Shown one piece after another: positions 7,801 to 17,200 of a DNA stretch of 25,220 bases; the first letter of the stretch is position 1, and every line of letters starts with the position of its first letter. Location: assembly GCA_964613385.1 (NCBI GenBank), contig CAZTGZ010000034.1, forward strand, positions 1 through 25,220. The letters are read 5' to 3'. The position numbers and the translations under genes are program-made. The notes below the pieces were generated by a model. That model searched no databases and was not told where the DNA came from. It worked only from the letters and a program-made list of their open reading frames with translations. This DNA comes from CAZTGZ01 sp964613385. GTDB taxonomy: Bacteria; Bacteroidota; Bacteroidia; NS11-12g; UBA9320.

Positions 7801-8611
7801 GCATCGAGGACCAAAACACGAAATTATAGTCCGTATAATCGTTCAGCGTAAACGAAGAATTCAACGTAACATTTTTAAATCCTCCAGTGGTCAGTGTATC
7901 ACTCAATTTGAAATTTGGATACATATTGTAATAGTATGGACTTTGAGCCACACCATTAATGGTGTAATTTACAATAGCAGAATCAATGCGGATCAGACCA
8001 TTATTGGATAAAGTAGCCACAATAGTTTGTGGTGAAGAACAAGCATTGGAAGGAGAACTCATGAATGATATACCCGTAGTTAAACCGGTAGGTGCATCAT
8101 AGATTTCAATTTCCCGGTAATTCATGTTGCTGTTTTGCCCGGTTCCGGCTACAAACTTGGCAATACGCATTCTATCTCCGACAAACACAGGAAACTTCAC
8201 AGTATTTTCACAATTTGACTGATTCAGGCTGCTGAATGTATAGTGGTCAACCCAGGTACTTCCATTCCATTTTTGAATGGTGCCTCCTGTTAAAAATCTA
8301 CCAGTAGTTTGCGCATGAAATATTTGAATACTTCCGATGGCGTATGGTCTTGTCCAGGTGAATTCCATCCATTCTGAACCATTGGCTGGACCGGTTGTCC
8401 AGATAAAAGCCTGTTGGCTTCCACATGATCCTAAATCTTTATCGTTGATGCGATTCCAGTTCCAACAATAAGGTGTGATGGTACCTGAGCCCTGACAATT
8501 CGTTTGTGCCAATGGCGCAATGTTGTTTTGGGCTATTAATGATTGGCCGAAAAACAGCAAAAATCCGAACGTCAAAGCTTTAGTCATCCATGTGTAAATT
8601 CTTTTTTCCAT
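4877..8611 (-). CDS. Secreted F5/8C-Ig-PKD repeat protein with type A T9SS sorting domain (copy 1)
   Basis: 1244 residues, predicted to be exported by Sec and then by the type IX system to the cell surface or medium. Layout: signal peptide ending LIAQ (about 1-28); an F5/8 type C (discoidin)-like domain (about 30-172, with FIWTTGP, HAQTTGRFL, NYREIEIYDAP); a CARDB-like beta domain (about 180-290); an Ig-like CHU-type module (about 295-360, KATPGDSKDIILWWDKSSGG); two uncharacterised beta-rich regions (about 365-660); six PKD repeats of about 83 residues (about 662-1158) with WDFGDGN, WTFGDGQ, WNFGDGD, WTFGDGG, WYFGDGD and a degenerate sixth WIFEGSG; then a Por-type A sorting domain from about 1167 (VQIYPNPSNG to TGRVFITD). 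Most repeats carry a Cys pair. Likely an adhesin or carbohydrate-binding surface protein; the ligand is unknown. Residues about 510-1226 are identical to the neighbouring copy 2. Confidence 0.9.
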   Translation of the reverse strand: MEKRIYTWMTKALTFGFLLFFGQSLIAQNNIAPLAQTNCQGSGTITPYCWNWNRINDKDLGSCGSQQAFIWTTGPANGSEWMEFTWTRPYAIGSIQIFHAQTTGRFLTGGTIQKWNGSTWVDHYTFSSLNQSNCENTVKFPVFVGDRMRIAKFVAGTGQNSNMNYREIEIYDAPTGLTTGISFMSSPSNACSSPQTIVATLSNNGLIRIDSAIVNYTINGVAQSPYYYNMYPNFKLSDTLTTGGFKNVTLNSSFTLNDYTDYNFVFWSSMPNGKVDTVPSDDTLKTTLRFLGSPKNPTTTNVRKCGVGQVDLKATPGDSKDIILWWDKSSGGNSIGEGHTIKSPFLYQNASFYAESIRGGQVSTHKNGFNGGTIVTGDMSTYNGAMFDMTTGVSTLLLDSMSFRMWQHVPGTTYELYIREGGYTGYTTNSTAWTKLAGGAGNCHIATEGNILTIENLKLILKPNTVYGFYFTTEPTTGNDIYLNSGNTSYTNGDMTFDATTCHWGLFGSIGTYTTWSIDVRAGYRKTCPSSGRTKLDVEIVPLATGANLNQGSTFNGVYRAGTEPGPDYASEGRTISYELQPPTKFTNSEFGTKWYISSLSMGTINGTPIPTGDTTMSMPGASNGKMSYTPSWGWADSTIRIVVNLFDVSTGCDTTLVRYIFIAPTPRTSFEVKNGCLGTPLEFFNKTTISSGFVTYKWDFGDGNSSDFESPIHNYANHGKYKVKLTATSNLGISKDTIIDIEVFEIPDVKFDVLNSCEGTAVRFTNKTTISSGTLAFKWTFGDGQSSTAQSPTHLYAQAGGYKVTLDASANGCSNSLTKNAAQFAKPKANFTYTGECALKEMVFTNTSTIALGEKIGTMWNFGDGDRGTVVLNRHTFLTSGTKSVKLYAISQFGCTDSISKNVIVKPSPVADFTYDKVCDVDPVNFTNTSNEPSGITTIYSWTFGDGGISTVKNPTHKYNTLGPKVINMVATGSNGCFTDISKQVEVLVQPVADFTVQNGCSGEPLQFVNKSKVSAGEIVYKWYFGDGDSSGVTAPIKVYNPSGAATYTAVLQAGVNGGCTDVITKTVDIRETPTCGFTAVKDPNNRARWTFTPNNTTYGSGAYIWIFEGSGQSTDVVATHTFDYVNTRYRVMLTVTTPDGCDCIDSSNYITTDWGVGVEGLQKGGVQIYPNPSNGMITIAMDKEAETGAKVEVMDAAGRVVRSAEMIGKEMKMDLSDAAEGLYQIRIMSQSGYYTGRVFITD
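4935..7083. repeat. 2149-bp near-identical direct repeat, copy A
   Basis: Aligned by eye to 8838-10986 (constant offset 3903). I find one mismatch, position 4985 T versus 8888 A, which is a silent Ile codon change. Divergence begins abruptly at both ends. The repeat covers the second half of the N-terminal region, all six PKD repeats and most of the sorting domain. Confidence 0.95.
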
Positions 8612-8726
8612 AATTCTAACTTAATAAGTCGGTAAAATTAGCAATTTTTACTTTTTCGTGATGATCGAAAAGTCATATGTTTAAAAATCGTGGAAATTTG
8701 ACCATTTCAAGTGATTATGACATAAA

Positions 8727-8756
8727 AAAGGAGGCTTTCCGTAAAAAGCCTCCTTT
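8727..8756 (-). terminator. Intrinsic terminator of the second PKD-repeat gene
   Basis: A perfect 12-bp stem (aaaggaggcttt at 8727-8738 with aaagcctccttt at 8745-8756) has a 6-nt loop. On the minus strand it is followed by a T-run made by the A-run at 8729-8724. It lies 23 bp after the stop of the gene ending at 8780 and separates the two tandem PKD genes into distinct transcription units. Confidence 0.9.
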
Positions 8757-8779
8757 ACAAACAAACAAATTAAACAATA

Positions 8780-11700
8780 TCAGTTTCGGATAAATATTCT
8801 ACCCGTTGAAATAGAGGTTGCGCTTATTACCCTTACTTGATACAAACCTTCGGCGGCATCGCTCAGATCCATCTTCATCTCTTTTCCAATCATCTCTGCA
8901 CTTCTAACCACTCTTCCGGCTGCATCCATCACTTCTACCTTAGCTCCTGTTTCTGCTTCCTTATCCATTGCGATGGTGATCATACCATTGGATGGGTTTG
9001 GATATATCTGAACCCCTCCTTTTTGCAAGCCTTCTACTCCTACTCCCCAATCGGTGGTGATATAGTTGCTTGAATCGATACAATCGCATCCATCCGGAGT
9101 TGTTACAGTCAACATTACTCTGTATCTGGTATTCACATAATCAAAGGTATGGGTGGCAACGACATCCGTGCTTTGTCCACTTCCTTCAAATATCCAGATA
9201 TAAGCACCTGATCCGTAAGTAGTATTGTTCGGAGTGAAAGTCCATCTCGCTCTGTTGTTCGGATCTTTTACTGCTGTAAATCCGCAGGTTGGCGTTTCTC
9301 TGATGTCTACCGTTTTGGTGATAACATCGGTACACCCTCCATTTACACCTGCCTGCAATACCGCAGTATAGGTCGCTGCTCCTGATGGGTTGTACACCTT
9401 AATCGGGGCTGTTACTCCTGAGCTGTCTCCATCTCCAAAATACCATTTGTACACAATCTCACCTGCAGATACTTTAGACTTGTTTACAAACTGAAGCGGC
9501 TCTCCTGAACATCCATTCTGTACGGTAAAGTCTGCTACCGGTTGTACCAATACTTCTACTTGTTTGCTGATGTCTGTGAAACAGCCATTTGAACCTGTTG
9601 CTACCATATTGATTACTTTAGGTCCAAGTGTATTGTATTTGTGGGTTGGGTTCTTAACCGTTGAGATGCCTCCATCTCCAAATGTCCAGCTATAGATGGT
9701 TGTTATTCCACTTGGCTCATTCGATGTATTGGTGAAGTTCACAGGATCCACATCGCATACCTTGTCATAGGTGAAATCTGCAACCGGTGATGGTTTCACA
9801 ATTACATTCTTAGAGATTGAATCGGTACATCCAAACTGTGAAATCGCATACAGCTTCACGCTCTTGGTTCCGCTGGTTAGGAATGTATGACGGTTCAATA
9901 CCACTGTTCCACGATCACCATCTCCAAAGTTCCACATTGTTCCTATCTTCTCTCCCAAGGCTATGGTTGAGGTATTGGTAAACACCATCTCTTTCAAGGC
10001 ACATTCTCCGGTATAGGTGAAATTGGCCTTTGGTTTTGCGAACTGTGCCGCATTTTTAGTCAGACTGTTTGAACATCCATTGGCAGACGCGTCCAGGGTT
10101 ACTTTATAACCTCCTGCCTGTGCATATAAGTGCGTTGGGCTCTGAGCCGTGCTGCTTTGTCCGTCGCCAAATGTCCATTTGAAGGCCAGGGTTCCTGATG
10201 ATATCGTCGTCTTATTGGTAAATCTTACCGCTGTTCCTTCGCATGAGTTCAATACGTCAAATTTCACATCCGGAATCTCGAATACTTCTATATCAATTAT
10301 AGTGTCTTTAGAGATACCAAGATTCGATGTGGCTGTCAATTTTACTTTGTATTTGCCGTGGTTGGCATAATTGTGAATCGGGCTTTCGAAATCTGAAGAG
10401 TTGCCATCTCCAAAATCCCACTTATACGTTACAAATCCGCTGCTGATGGTGGTTTTGTTGAAAAATTCCAATGGAGTTCCCAAGCAGCCATTCTTCACCT
10501 CGAAGCTGGTTCTTGGTGTAGGTGCGATGAATATATATCTTACCAAAGTTGTATCGCATCCGGTGGATACATCAAACAAATTAACCACTATGCGAATGGT
10601 GCTATCTGCCCATCCCCATGATGGTGTGTATGACATCTTTCCATTGCTTGCCCCCGGCATCGACATGGTTGTATCTCCGGTTGGAATTGGGGTACCGTTG
10701 ATGGTTCCCATACTCAAAGAGCTGATATACCACTTGGTACCAAACTCGCTGTTGGTGAATTTGGTAGGTGGTTGAAGTTCATAACTGATGGTTCTGCCTT
10801 CAGAAGCATAATCCGGTCCGGGTTCAGTACCTGCACGATAAACACCGTTAAAGGTTGAGCCCTGATTCAGATTCGCTCCGGTTGCCAAAGGAACAATTTC
10901 CACATCCAATTTGGTACGTCCGCTGGATGGGCAGGTCTTGCGATATCCGGCACGAACGTCGATAGACCAGGTGGTATAGGTTCCAACACTTCCAAATAAG
11001 CCCCAATGACAAGTTCCACCCTGGAATGACATATCCCCATTGTTATAGGCAGTATTTCCGGAATTCAGATATATATCATTACCGGTTGTTGGTTCGGTGG
11101 TGAAATAGAATCCATACACGGTATTGGGTTTTAAGATCATTTTAAGGTTTTCCACCGTTAAAATATTACCTTCCGTTGCCAGGTGGAATTTGCCCACCCC
11201 ACTTGACAATTTAGTCCAGGCTGACGCATTTGTGGTGTACCCATTGAATCCACCTTCTCTATAATAAAGTTCGTAGGTTGATCCAGTGATATTCTGCCAT
11301 AAGCGGAAAGATAAGCTATCTAACAATAAGGCTGATACCCCGGTTGTCAAATCGAACATGGCACCATTATAGGTAGTTAAATCTCCGGTAACAATTGTTC
11401 CGCCATTGAATCCATTTTTGTGCGTTGTTACTTGACCTCCCCGAATCGCTTCGGCATAATAGGTTGTATTTTGATACAAAAATGGTGACTTAATCGTATG
11501 GCCTTCTCCGATGGAAGTTCCTCCTGACGATTTATCCCACCAAAGAATGATATCCTTACTGTCTCCGGGCGTAGCCTTTAGATCTACTACCCCAACTCCA
11601 CATCGGCGGATATCCGTGGTAGTCGGATTTTTCGGAGAGCCCATAAACTTGAGTATGGAGCGCAGTGTGTCATCCTGATTTACGGTATCAGCTTTGCCAT

Positions 11701-12502
11701 TGGGCATGGATGACCAAAATTTAAAATTATAATCGGTATAATCTGCCAAAGTCATACTGGCATTAAATACAATGGCCTTCGATTGTCCGGCAGCCAGTGT
11801 ATCTGATAATTTAAAATTAGGATATTTATTATAAGCTACCGGTGTTTGGGCAGTTCCGTTAACTTCCCAGTAAACCATGGCAGAATCAATACGGTTGGTA
11901 CCGGCATTGATTAATGATGCCTCCACTCTTTGTGGGCTGGAGCAGATGTTACTTGGTTGGGTCATCATGGACATAGCCGCATTTAGAGGTGCTGAAATTT
12001 CATAAATTTCAATTTCTCTGAAATTCGGATTGCTATATTGACCAACGCTGGCTAAGGTCCAGGTGGTAATTCTCATTTTTGAAGCGGACAAAGCCGGAAA
12101 ACTGATGGTATTCTCGCATTGAACGGTTAATGAACCAAATGTATAATGAGAAACCCAGGCAGAACCCGTCCATCTTTCAATGGTGGCTCCGTTTAAAAAA
12201 CGCCCTGTGGTCTGACCATGGTAAATGATCATTTTATTCACAGTCTTTACTGTTCCCCAATCCCACTCCAGATAAGGATTTACACCTCCAGGTGCCCAGT
12301 TGAACCAGGTTTCCTGGGTACCACAAGTATTGATAATCTTGTTGTTCGTACCTTCAGGAGGATAGGTTGTATTTGAAAACACATTCGTCGCCAGGGTTGC
12401 CAATGGCGCGATGTTCTTTTGTCCGAATGCACTGATTGCCCCAAAAGAACATATCAAAACAAACAGTACTTTAAAGAATTTTTTTGGTAATAAATGATTC
12501 AT
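8780..12502 (-). CDS. Secreted F5/8C-Ig-PKD repeat protein with type A T9SS sorting domain (copy 2)
   Basis: 1240 residues, a tandem paralogue of the gene at 4877-8611 with the same domain order. It has a signal peptide ending SAFG/Q (about 1-28), F5/8 type C-like domain (NWAPGG, HGQTTGRFL, NFREIEIYEI), CARDB-like domain, Ig-like CHU module, uncharacterised beta regions, six PKD repeats and a type A T9SS sorting domain ending TGRIFIRN. The first ~505 residues are clearly homologous to copy 1 but diverged, more so in the F5/8C and CARDB-like parts than in the Ig-like part. Residues about 506-1222 are identical in sequence to copy 1, and the last 18 residues diverge again (QVRVISATSIS versus QIRIMSQSGYY). 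It has its own candidate promoter and terminator. Probably a surface adhesin with a variable binding head on a shared stalk; the binding role is inferred. Confidence 0.9.
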   Translation of the reverse strand: MNHLLPKKFFKVLFVLICSFGAISAFGQKNIAPLATLATNVFSNTTYPPEGTNNKIINTCGTQETWFNWAPGGVNPYLEWDWGTVKTVNKMIIYHGQTTGRFLNGATIERWTGSAWVSHYTFGSLTVQCENTISFPALSASKMRITTWTLASVGQYSNPNFREIEIYEISAPLNAAMSMMTQPSNICSSPQRVEASLINAGTNRIDSAMVYWEVNGTAQTPVAYNKYPNFKLSDTLAAGQSKAIVFNASMTLADYTDYNFKFWSSMPNGKADTVNQDDTLRSILKFMGSPKNPTTTDIRRCGVGVVDLKATPGDSKDIILWWDKSSGGTSIGEGHTIKSPFLYQNTTYYAEAIRGGQVTTHKNGFNGGTIVTGDLTTYNGAMFDLTTGVSALLLDSLSFRLWQNITGSTYELYYREGGFNGYTTNASAWTKLSSGVGKFHLATEGNILTVENLKMILKPNTVYGFYFTTEPTTGNDIYLNSGNTAYNNGDMSFQGGTCHWGLFGSVGTYTTWSIDVRAGYRKTCPSSGRTKLDVEIVPLATGANLNQGSTFNGVYRAGTEPGPDYASEGRTISYELQPPTKFTNSEFGTKWYISSLSMGTINGTPIPTGDTTMSMPGASNGKMSYTPSWGWADSTIRIVVNLFDVSTGCDTTLVRYIFIAPTPRTSFEVKNGCLGTPLEFFNKTTISSGFVTYKWDFGDGNSSDFESPIHNYANHGKYKVKLTATSNLGISKDTIIDIEVFEIPDVKFDVLNSCEGTAVRFTNKTTISSGTLAFKWTFGDGQSSTAQSPTHLYAQAGGYKVTLDASANGCSNSLTKNAAQFAKPKANFTYTGECALKEMVFTNTSTIALGEKIGTMWNFGDGDRGTVVLNRHTFLTSGTKSVKLYAISQFGCTDSISKNVIVKPSPVADFTYDKVCDVDPVNFTNTSNEPSGITTIYSWTFGDGGISTVKNPTHKYNTLGPKVINMVATGSNGCFTDISKQVEVLVQPVADFTVQNGCSGEPLQFVNKSKVSAGEIVYKWYFGDGDSSGVTAPIKVYNPSGAATYTAVLQAGVNGGCTDVITKTVDIRETPTCGFTAVKDPNNRARWTFTPNNTTYGSGAYIWIFEGSGQSTDVVATHTFDYVNTRYRVMLTVTTPDGCDCIDSSNYITTDWGVGVEGLQKGGVQIYPNPSNGMITIAMDKEAETGAKVEVMDAAGRVVRSAEMIGKEMKMDLSDAAEGLYQVRVISATSISTGRIFIRN
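8838..10986. repeat. 2149-bp near-identical direct repeat, copy B
   Basis: Partner of 4935-7083 in direct orientation, 3903 bp apart. The left boundary falls right after the shared Gly-Leu-Tyr-Gln codons of the sorting domain. The right boundary is at ggttccaa followed by cac here and tgc in the other copy. Only one silent difference was seen inside. Confidence 0.95.
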
Positions 12503-12824
12503 AACTACTAAATTTAGAGCAAATTATAAAAATCATTTTGGTAAATCAAACTTCCATGAAAAATCTTACATGCAGGTTAAATTAGGATTTTAACAGGATT
12601 TCTGAAAATCTTACCGAATCGTCTGAATCAAAAAGCAAAATCCAGTCTAAATTAAAGTTCAGAATTGCCAATGTTTACGGCATAAGCGATTAATAAACAC
12701 TTCGTTGGATTTGATTTTCAGGAGATTTTTCGTAAATACTAAAGTATCTTCAGGGGAATATTCAGGCGACTATTGTCCGTCGATTGATTAAACTACTTGG
12801 TATTTTTTTACAAAACAATGACAA
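12503..12824. other. 322-bp AT-rich intergenic region between ffh and PKD copy 2
   Basis: No coding region is supported on either strand. It contains the candidate promoter of the PKD copy 2 gene (12519-12550) and a small imperfect palindrome atactaaagtat at 12736-12747. I see no hairpin with a T-run behind the ffh stop, so how ffh transcription ends is unclear. No tRNA or recognisable ncRNA was seen. Confidence 0.6.
12519..12550 (-). promoter_or_regulatory. Candidate promoter of PKD copy 2
   Basis: On the minus strand TTTG (12550-12547), a 20-bp spacer and TAATTTGC (12526-12519) resemble the Bacteroidota -33 TTTG / -7 TAnnTTTG promoter. The -7 box matches imperfectly (it reads as TAnTTTG, one base short). 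It would give a leader of about 12 nt. Confidence 0.4.
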
Positions 12825-14144
12825 TCATCCAAAAGGCATTTTACCCAACCCCATTCCTCTCATTTTATTCATGGATTTCATCATTTTTTGCATCTCTTCA
12901 AATTGCTTGATTAATTTATTTACTTCTGTAACCGTAGTTCCACTTCCATCCGCAATTCTCTTCCTTCGCGAACCGTTCAAAATCTCCGGCTTTTGTCTTT
13001 CCTGAGGTGTCATGGAGCCAATGATAGCTTCTACCCCTTTAAAGGCATCATCACTGATATCTATATCTTTAATGGCTTTGCCAACACCTGGGATCATTCC
13101 CATCAAATCCTTCAGGTTACCCATTTTCTTAATCTGCTGGAGTTGCTTGTGAAAATCTTCAAAATTGAATTCATTCCGATTGAATTTTCGCTGCATCCTC
13201 TCCGCTTCTTCCCGATCATAATTGGCTTGAGCTTTTTCTACCAGGCTCACGATATCACCCATACCCAGGATACGGTTTGCCATTCTGTCCGGATGAAAAA
13301 CGGTGATGGCATCCAGTTTTTCACCATTACTGATAAACTTAACCGGCCTGTCGACTACAGCTTTTACTGAAAGGGCCGCTCCACCGCGGGTATCACCATC
13401 CATTTTGGTAAGTACAACGCCGCTAAAATTCAATACATCATTGAAAGCTTTGGCTGTATTCACAGCATCCTGACCGGTCATGGCATCTACTACAAACAAA
13501 ATTTCCGAAGGATCAACAGCAGATTTAACCTGACTGATTTCCTTCATCATTTGCTCATCTATGCTCAATCGCCCTGCCGTATCAATAATTACCGTATCAA
13601 GATTCTGAGATTTGGCCTGCGAAATGGCTTTTCTGGCTATATCGACCGGATTTTTGTTCTCAGACTCTGCATAAACCGGAACTTCTATTTGAGTTCCTAA
13701 CACTTTAAGCTGATCGATAGCCGCCGGCCGGTAAACATCCCCTGCTACCAGAAGTGGCTTTCTACCTTTACTTTTGAGATGTGCTGCCAGCTTTCCACTA
13801 AAAGTTGTCTTTCCTGAACCCTGGAGTCCGGCCATTAAAATAATGCAGGGATTACCCTTTAGATTGATCTCGGCAGCCGTTCCACCCAATAATGTAACGA
13901 GTTCATCGTGGACAATTTTGGTCATTAACTGTCCCGGCGAAATGCTGCTCATTACATTTTGGCCCAGGGCCTTTTCTTTCACTTCATTGGTAAAGTCCTT
14001 GGCAACCTTGTAGCTAACATCCGCATCCAAAAGGGCTTTACGGATTTCCTTTACGGTCTCCGCAACATTGATTTCTGAAATTTTACCCTGCCCTTTGAGG
14101 GTTTTAAACGCTTTGTCGAGCTTGACCTGAAGATTTTCGAACAT
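12825..14144 (-). CDS. ffh: Signal recognition particle protein Ffh (SRP54)
   Basis: Cytoplasmic GTPase that binds signal sequences on nascent chains together with SRP RNA and delivers ribosomes to FtsY at the membrane. 439 residues, the usual length. The helical N domain (about 1-85) is followed by the G domain: G1 AGLQGSGKTTFSGKLA, GDVYRPAAIDQL, DTAGRLSIDEQM, G4 TKMDGDTRGGAALS and GMGDIVSLVE closing it. The Met-rich M domain includes FNFEDFHKQLQQIKKMG, MIPGVGKAI, the SRP RNA-binding NGSRRKRIADGSGT and the tail EEMQKMMKSMNKMRGMGLGKMPFG. The ATG at 14144 gives the standard MFENLQVKL start. It is flanked by PKD-protein genes and does not look like part of an operon with them. Confidence 0.98.
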   Translation of the reverse strand: MFENLQVKLDKAFKTLKGQGKISEINVAETVKEIRKALLDADVSYKVAKDFTNEVKEKALGQNVMSSISPGQLMTKIVHDELVTLLGGTAAEINLKGNPCIILMAGLQGSGKTTFSGKLAAHLKSKGRKPLLVAGDVYRPAAIDQLKVLGTQIEVPVYAESENKNPVDIARKAISQAKSQNLDTVIIDTAGRLSIDEQMMKEISQVKSAVDPSEILFVVDAMTGQDAVNTAKAFNDVLNFSGVVLTKMDGDTRGGAALSVKAVVDRPVKFISNGEKLDAITVFHPDRMANRILGMGDIVSLVEKAQANYDREEAERMQRKFNRNEFNFEDFHKQLQQIKKMGNLKDLMGMIPGVGKAIKDIDISDDAFKGVEAIIGSMTPQERQKPEILNGSRRKRIADGSGTTVTEVNKLIKQFEEMQKMMKSMNKMRGMGLGKMPFG

Positions 14145-14260
14145 GGAGTGGAAATTTCCTGCGAATTTAACGATTCAGTCAAATTCCCTTATGACTTCTC
14201 CTTGATCGAACGCAATTTCCGGCCTGAAATCAGATATATTACCAATAATGTCAGCATTTC

Positions 14261-17200
14261 TTATCTAATTATGGTTACGGAACCGCCTATTTTATATGTC
14301 TTGTTGTCTGCACCCGCCGCTCTCACTGTGTACATATATTGTCCTTCCTGAACCGGTTTACCCATATAGTTTCCATCCCATCCTTCATCCATATTGTGAG
14401 TCAAAAACATGAGTTCTCCCCAACGATTATATACCCTGAAGTCATAGTCCTTAAAATTCACCTCTGAAAGCGTATGCACAAATAGCATACTCGGTTTAAA
14501 TACCTCATTCAAATCATTGCCATTTGGGGTAAATGCATTGGGAATATGAACCTGAGAAGCACCGAACAAACAAATTTCATTCGAATAGCTTGTGTCCTGT
14601 AAATCTCCGGAAACAGCCCTGATCCGATAGCAATACGCACCTTTAATTTCCGGATGGATCTCTTTATCCAACATAAAACTATCCTCCGCTCTCAATACTG
14701 CTAAATCTCTGAACTCTTCGCCCGGCTGACGAATTTGTACCTGATAGCTTTTTACACCCGTCGACCAGTCCTGATAAGTATTCCAACTCAACGCTGCCTG
14801 GTAATTCTGATAGCTTCCATCGAGCAGTATGGTTTTGCCGATTCTACCTTTTTCACTCGAATAACCGCAACGGTCTATTTCCTGAACTTCATAGATATAG
14901 GCGTGTTTATCGACCTCTACTTCATCATCCACAAAATAATGACCCTGGACGGTAAATGTCTTTTTCTTTAAGGTATTATCAGCCGTGAATTTGGTGATGC
15001 GGTATGATCCAAAATTTTCATTCAGAGAACTTCTCAATGTTAACTCGATCTGATTTCCATTCACGCTCACATTTCGCACATCGGTCATCTCTGTATTGAA
15101 GGTGTAACGAACCGTTTTTATTTCTGAGTTACTCCTACTGATGGCACCGGTATTTTCATTCACCGCTTGTACAAAATATTGATAGGTTTGATTGCATAAT
15201 GGGGAATCGAGAAATTCAGTTATATAACCAGGCAGGGTGGCTATCTTTTTTACAGGTTCGTTCTCTCTTCCCTTATAAATTTCATAGCGGTAATTATCCG
15301 TCCAGCCTTTATATTCAGACCATTTGAGGGATATTTTGAACAATTGCTGATTGTCTGCTTTCAAAAGAATCTGACAATGTTCTCTTCCTTTTTCGCCCTG
15401 AAAACCACATACATCGGTTAATGTCATCGAATAGCAAAGTGCAGCGGTCTCCTGGCTTACATCAATTTTGTCATAAAAGGATGCGGCGCCCGGATTTGAA
15501 GATTCAAAGACCGGAGAAGATTCATTACCTCTATAGACATTCAGACCTGAAAAACGAGGATAGTTGATTTGATCAAATTTTACTTCAACGGTTTGATTAT
15601 CCAAAACAGAAACCACGTCTATCTGCGGTCTGTCTACATTCATGGGATCAAATACTTGCACATATATACTGCTTGAATCCATGCAGCCCAATTCATTCGT
15701 AACCTGAAGCTTAATTACTTTGTTCCCGGGTTTGGTAAATGTGATATTCAATGGAGTTCCGGAATAATTCTTAGTATCGAGGTCTTCCTGAACCATCCAC
15801 TGATAAGGCAATACGGTTGTGTCTGAAACAACCAAAGGAGCAATCACAAAGGCCTGATTCAAACAAGGATCTGAAATTTTTGGAAGGCTTATTTCCGGCA
15901 CCTGATAAGCTTTGAAAATTTTATAGGTTGTATCGAAACAGCCAAAATTATTGCCGGTGATGAAGCTAAATTCGAATTCACCTTTGTGATCAGCCACATA
16001 ATTTCCATTCATACCTGTTCCAACCACTTTGCCATTCACCAACCATTCAGCCGTTTCAATTCCGCTTCCATTACCTGCATAGTTGATTTGCGCTGGCACA
16101 CAACCGATGTCCTGATTCAATTGGAAACCAGACTGAGGTTTAGATTTAACTCGAATGGTATCAGACAATACATATACCGCCGCACATCCAATGCTGTCAA
16201 CCGTGAAAATGGATGGAACAAATTCCTGGATACCCGTATAGTTGGTTACTTTGTATTGGTGACTCCCCATAAAAGTTGAATCCAATAAACTTCCATCATT
16301 GTAATTCAGGAAAGAATAATGCGCATCCACGCTTTCATTTACAAAGTTTACCGTCAATGGGTCGCAACCCTGGGTTTTATCAACGGTAAAATTAGGTACC
16401 GGCCCTCTTACTTTTACCATACTCGAATAATATGTAGTATCCGAGCAACCTTCCACGCTCCTCGCCGTTAATGCGATGTCGAAGCCCTTTCCCCACCCGC
16501 TGTTCTTTTCATAAATATTGGCAACCTGAGCATCAATTGTCTTAAGTTCATTGCCATCACCAAAACTCCAGATCAGTGTATCGGCATTTTGACTCGAAGA
16601 ATGAAACTGACCCAATGCCGGAGCACAATCGAGCACAGAATCGGATACAATTGCACTGGCAACGACTTTGATAATTTCGAAATTCCGAACGATAGAATCT
16701 GAGCATCGTCCGAATTTATTGGCCACCAGTTTCAATCCAAATTTTCCTTCCGGCAAATTGCTTAAATCACAATTAAACCCTTTGGATGTGCTGGACTCAG
16801 CAGATCCGCTCACCAGTTTCCATTGATATCCGGTCGGGTTTAACACACTCTTATTCAAGGCGTTAATGTCATCTCCCAAACAGACTTTTTCATCTATAAA
16901 TTCGAAATTTGCCTGTAAGCCGGCAGTGATCGTTTCGCTCGTGGTTGAAAAAAAGCATCCCACTGAATTGAAGACCTCCAACTGAAGTTTGTAATCACCT
17001 CTGGAAAAAATCTTCAGATTGATTTCTTCACTATTCCAGTCCGAACAAACTATGGTTCCACTACCGATAATACTCCATTTATATTGTAAGGTATCAGAAG
17101 TATTGCCTTTATGTATATTGAAAAGGGTTTTGGCTTTTGCCTTAACACTCATTGGAACACAGCCATTTAAAGAGTCTATTTCAATTTGAACGCCAATTCC

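Noticed and set aside
4935..10986. The long repeat as an insertion sequence or composite transposon
   Set aside because: It has no transposase, no terminal inverted repeats and no target duplication; it lies wholly inside homologous coding frames.
14150..14159. Perfect palindrome ggaaatttcc just upstream of the ffh ATG
   Set aside because: Ten bases of AT-centred palindrome are expected by chance in a window this size, and there is no second copy or known operator match.
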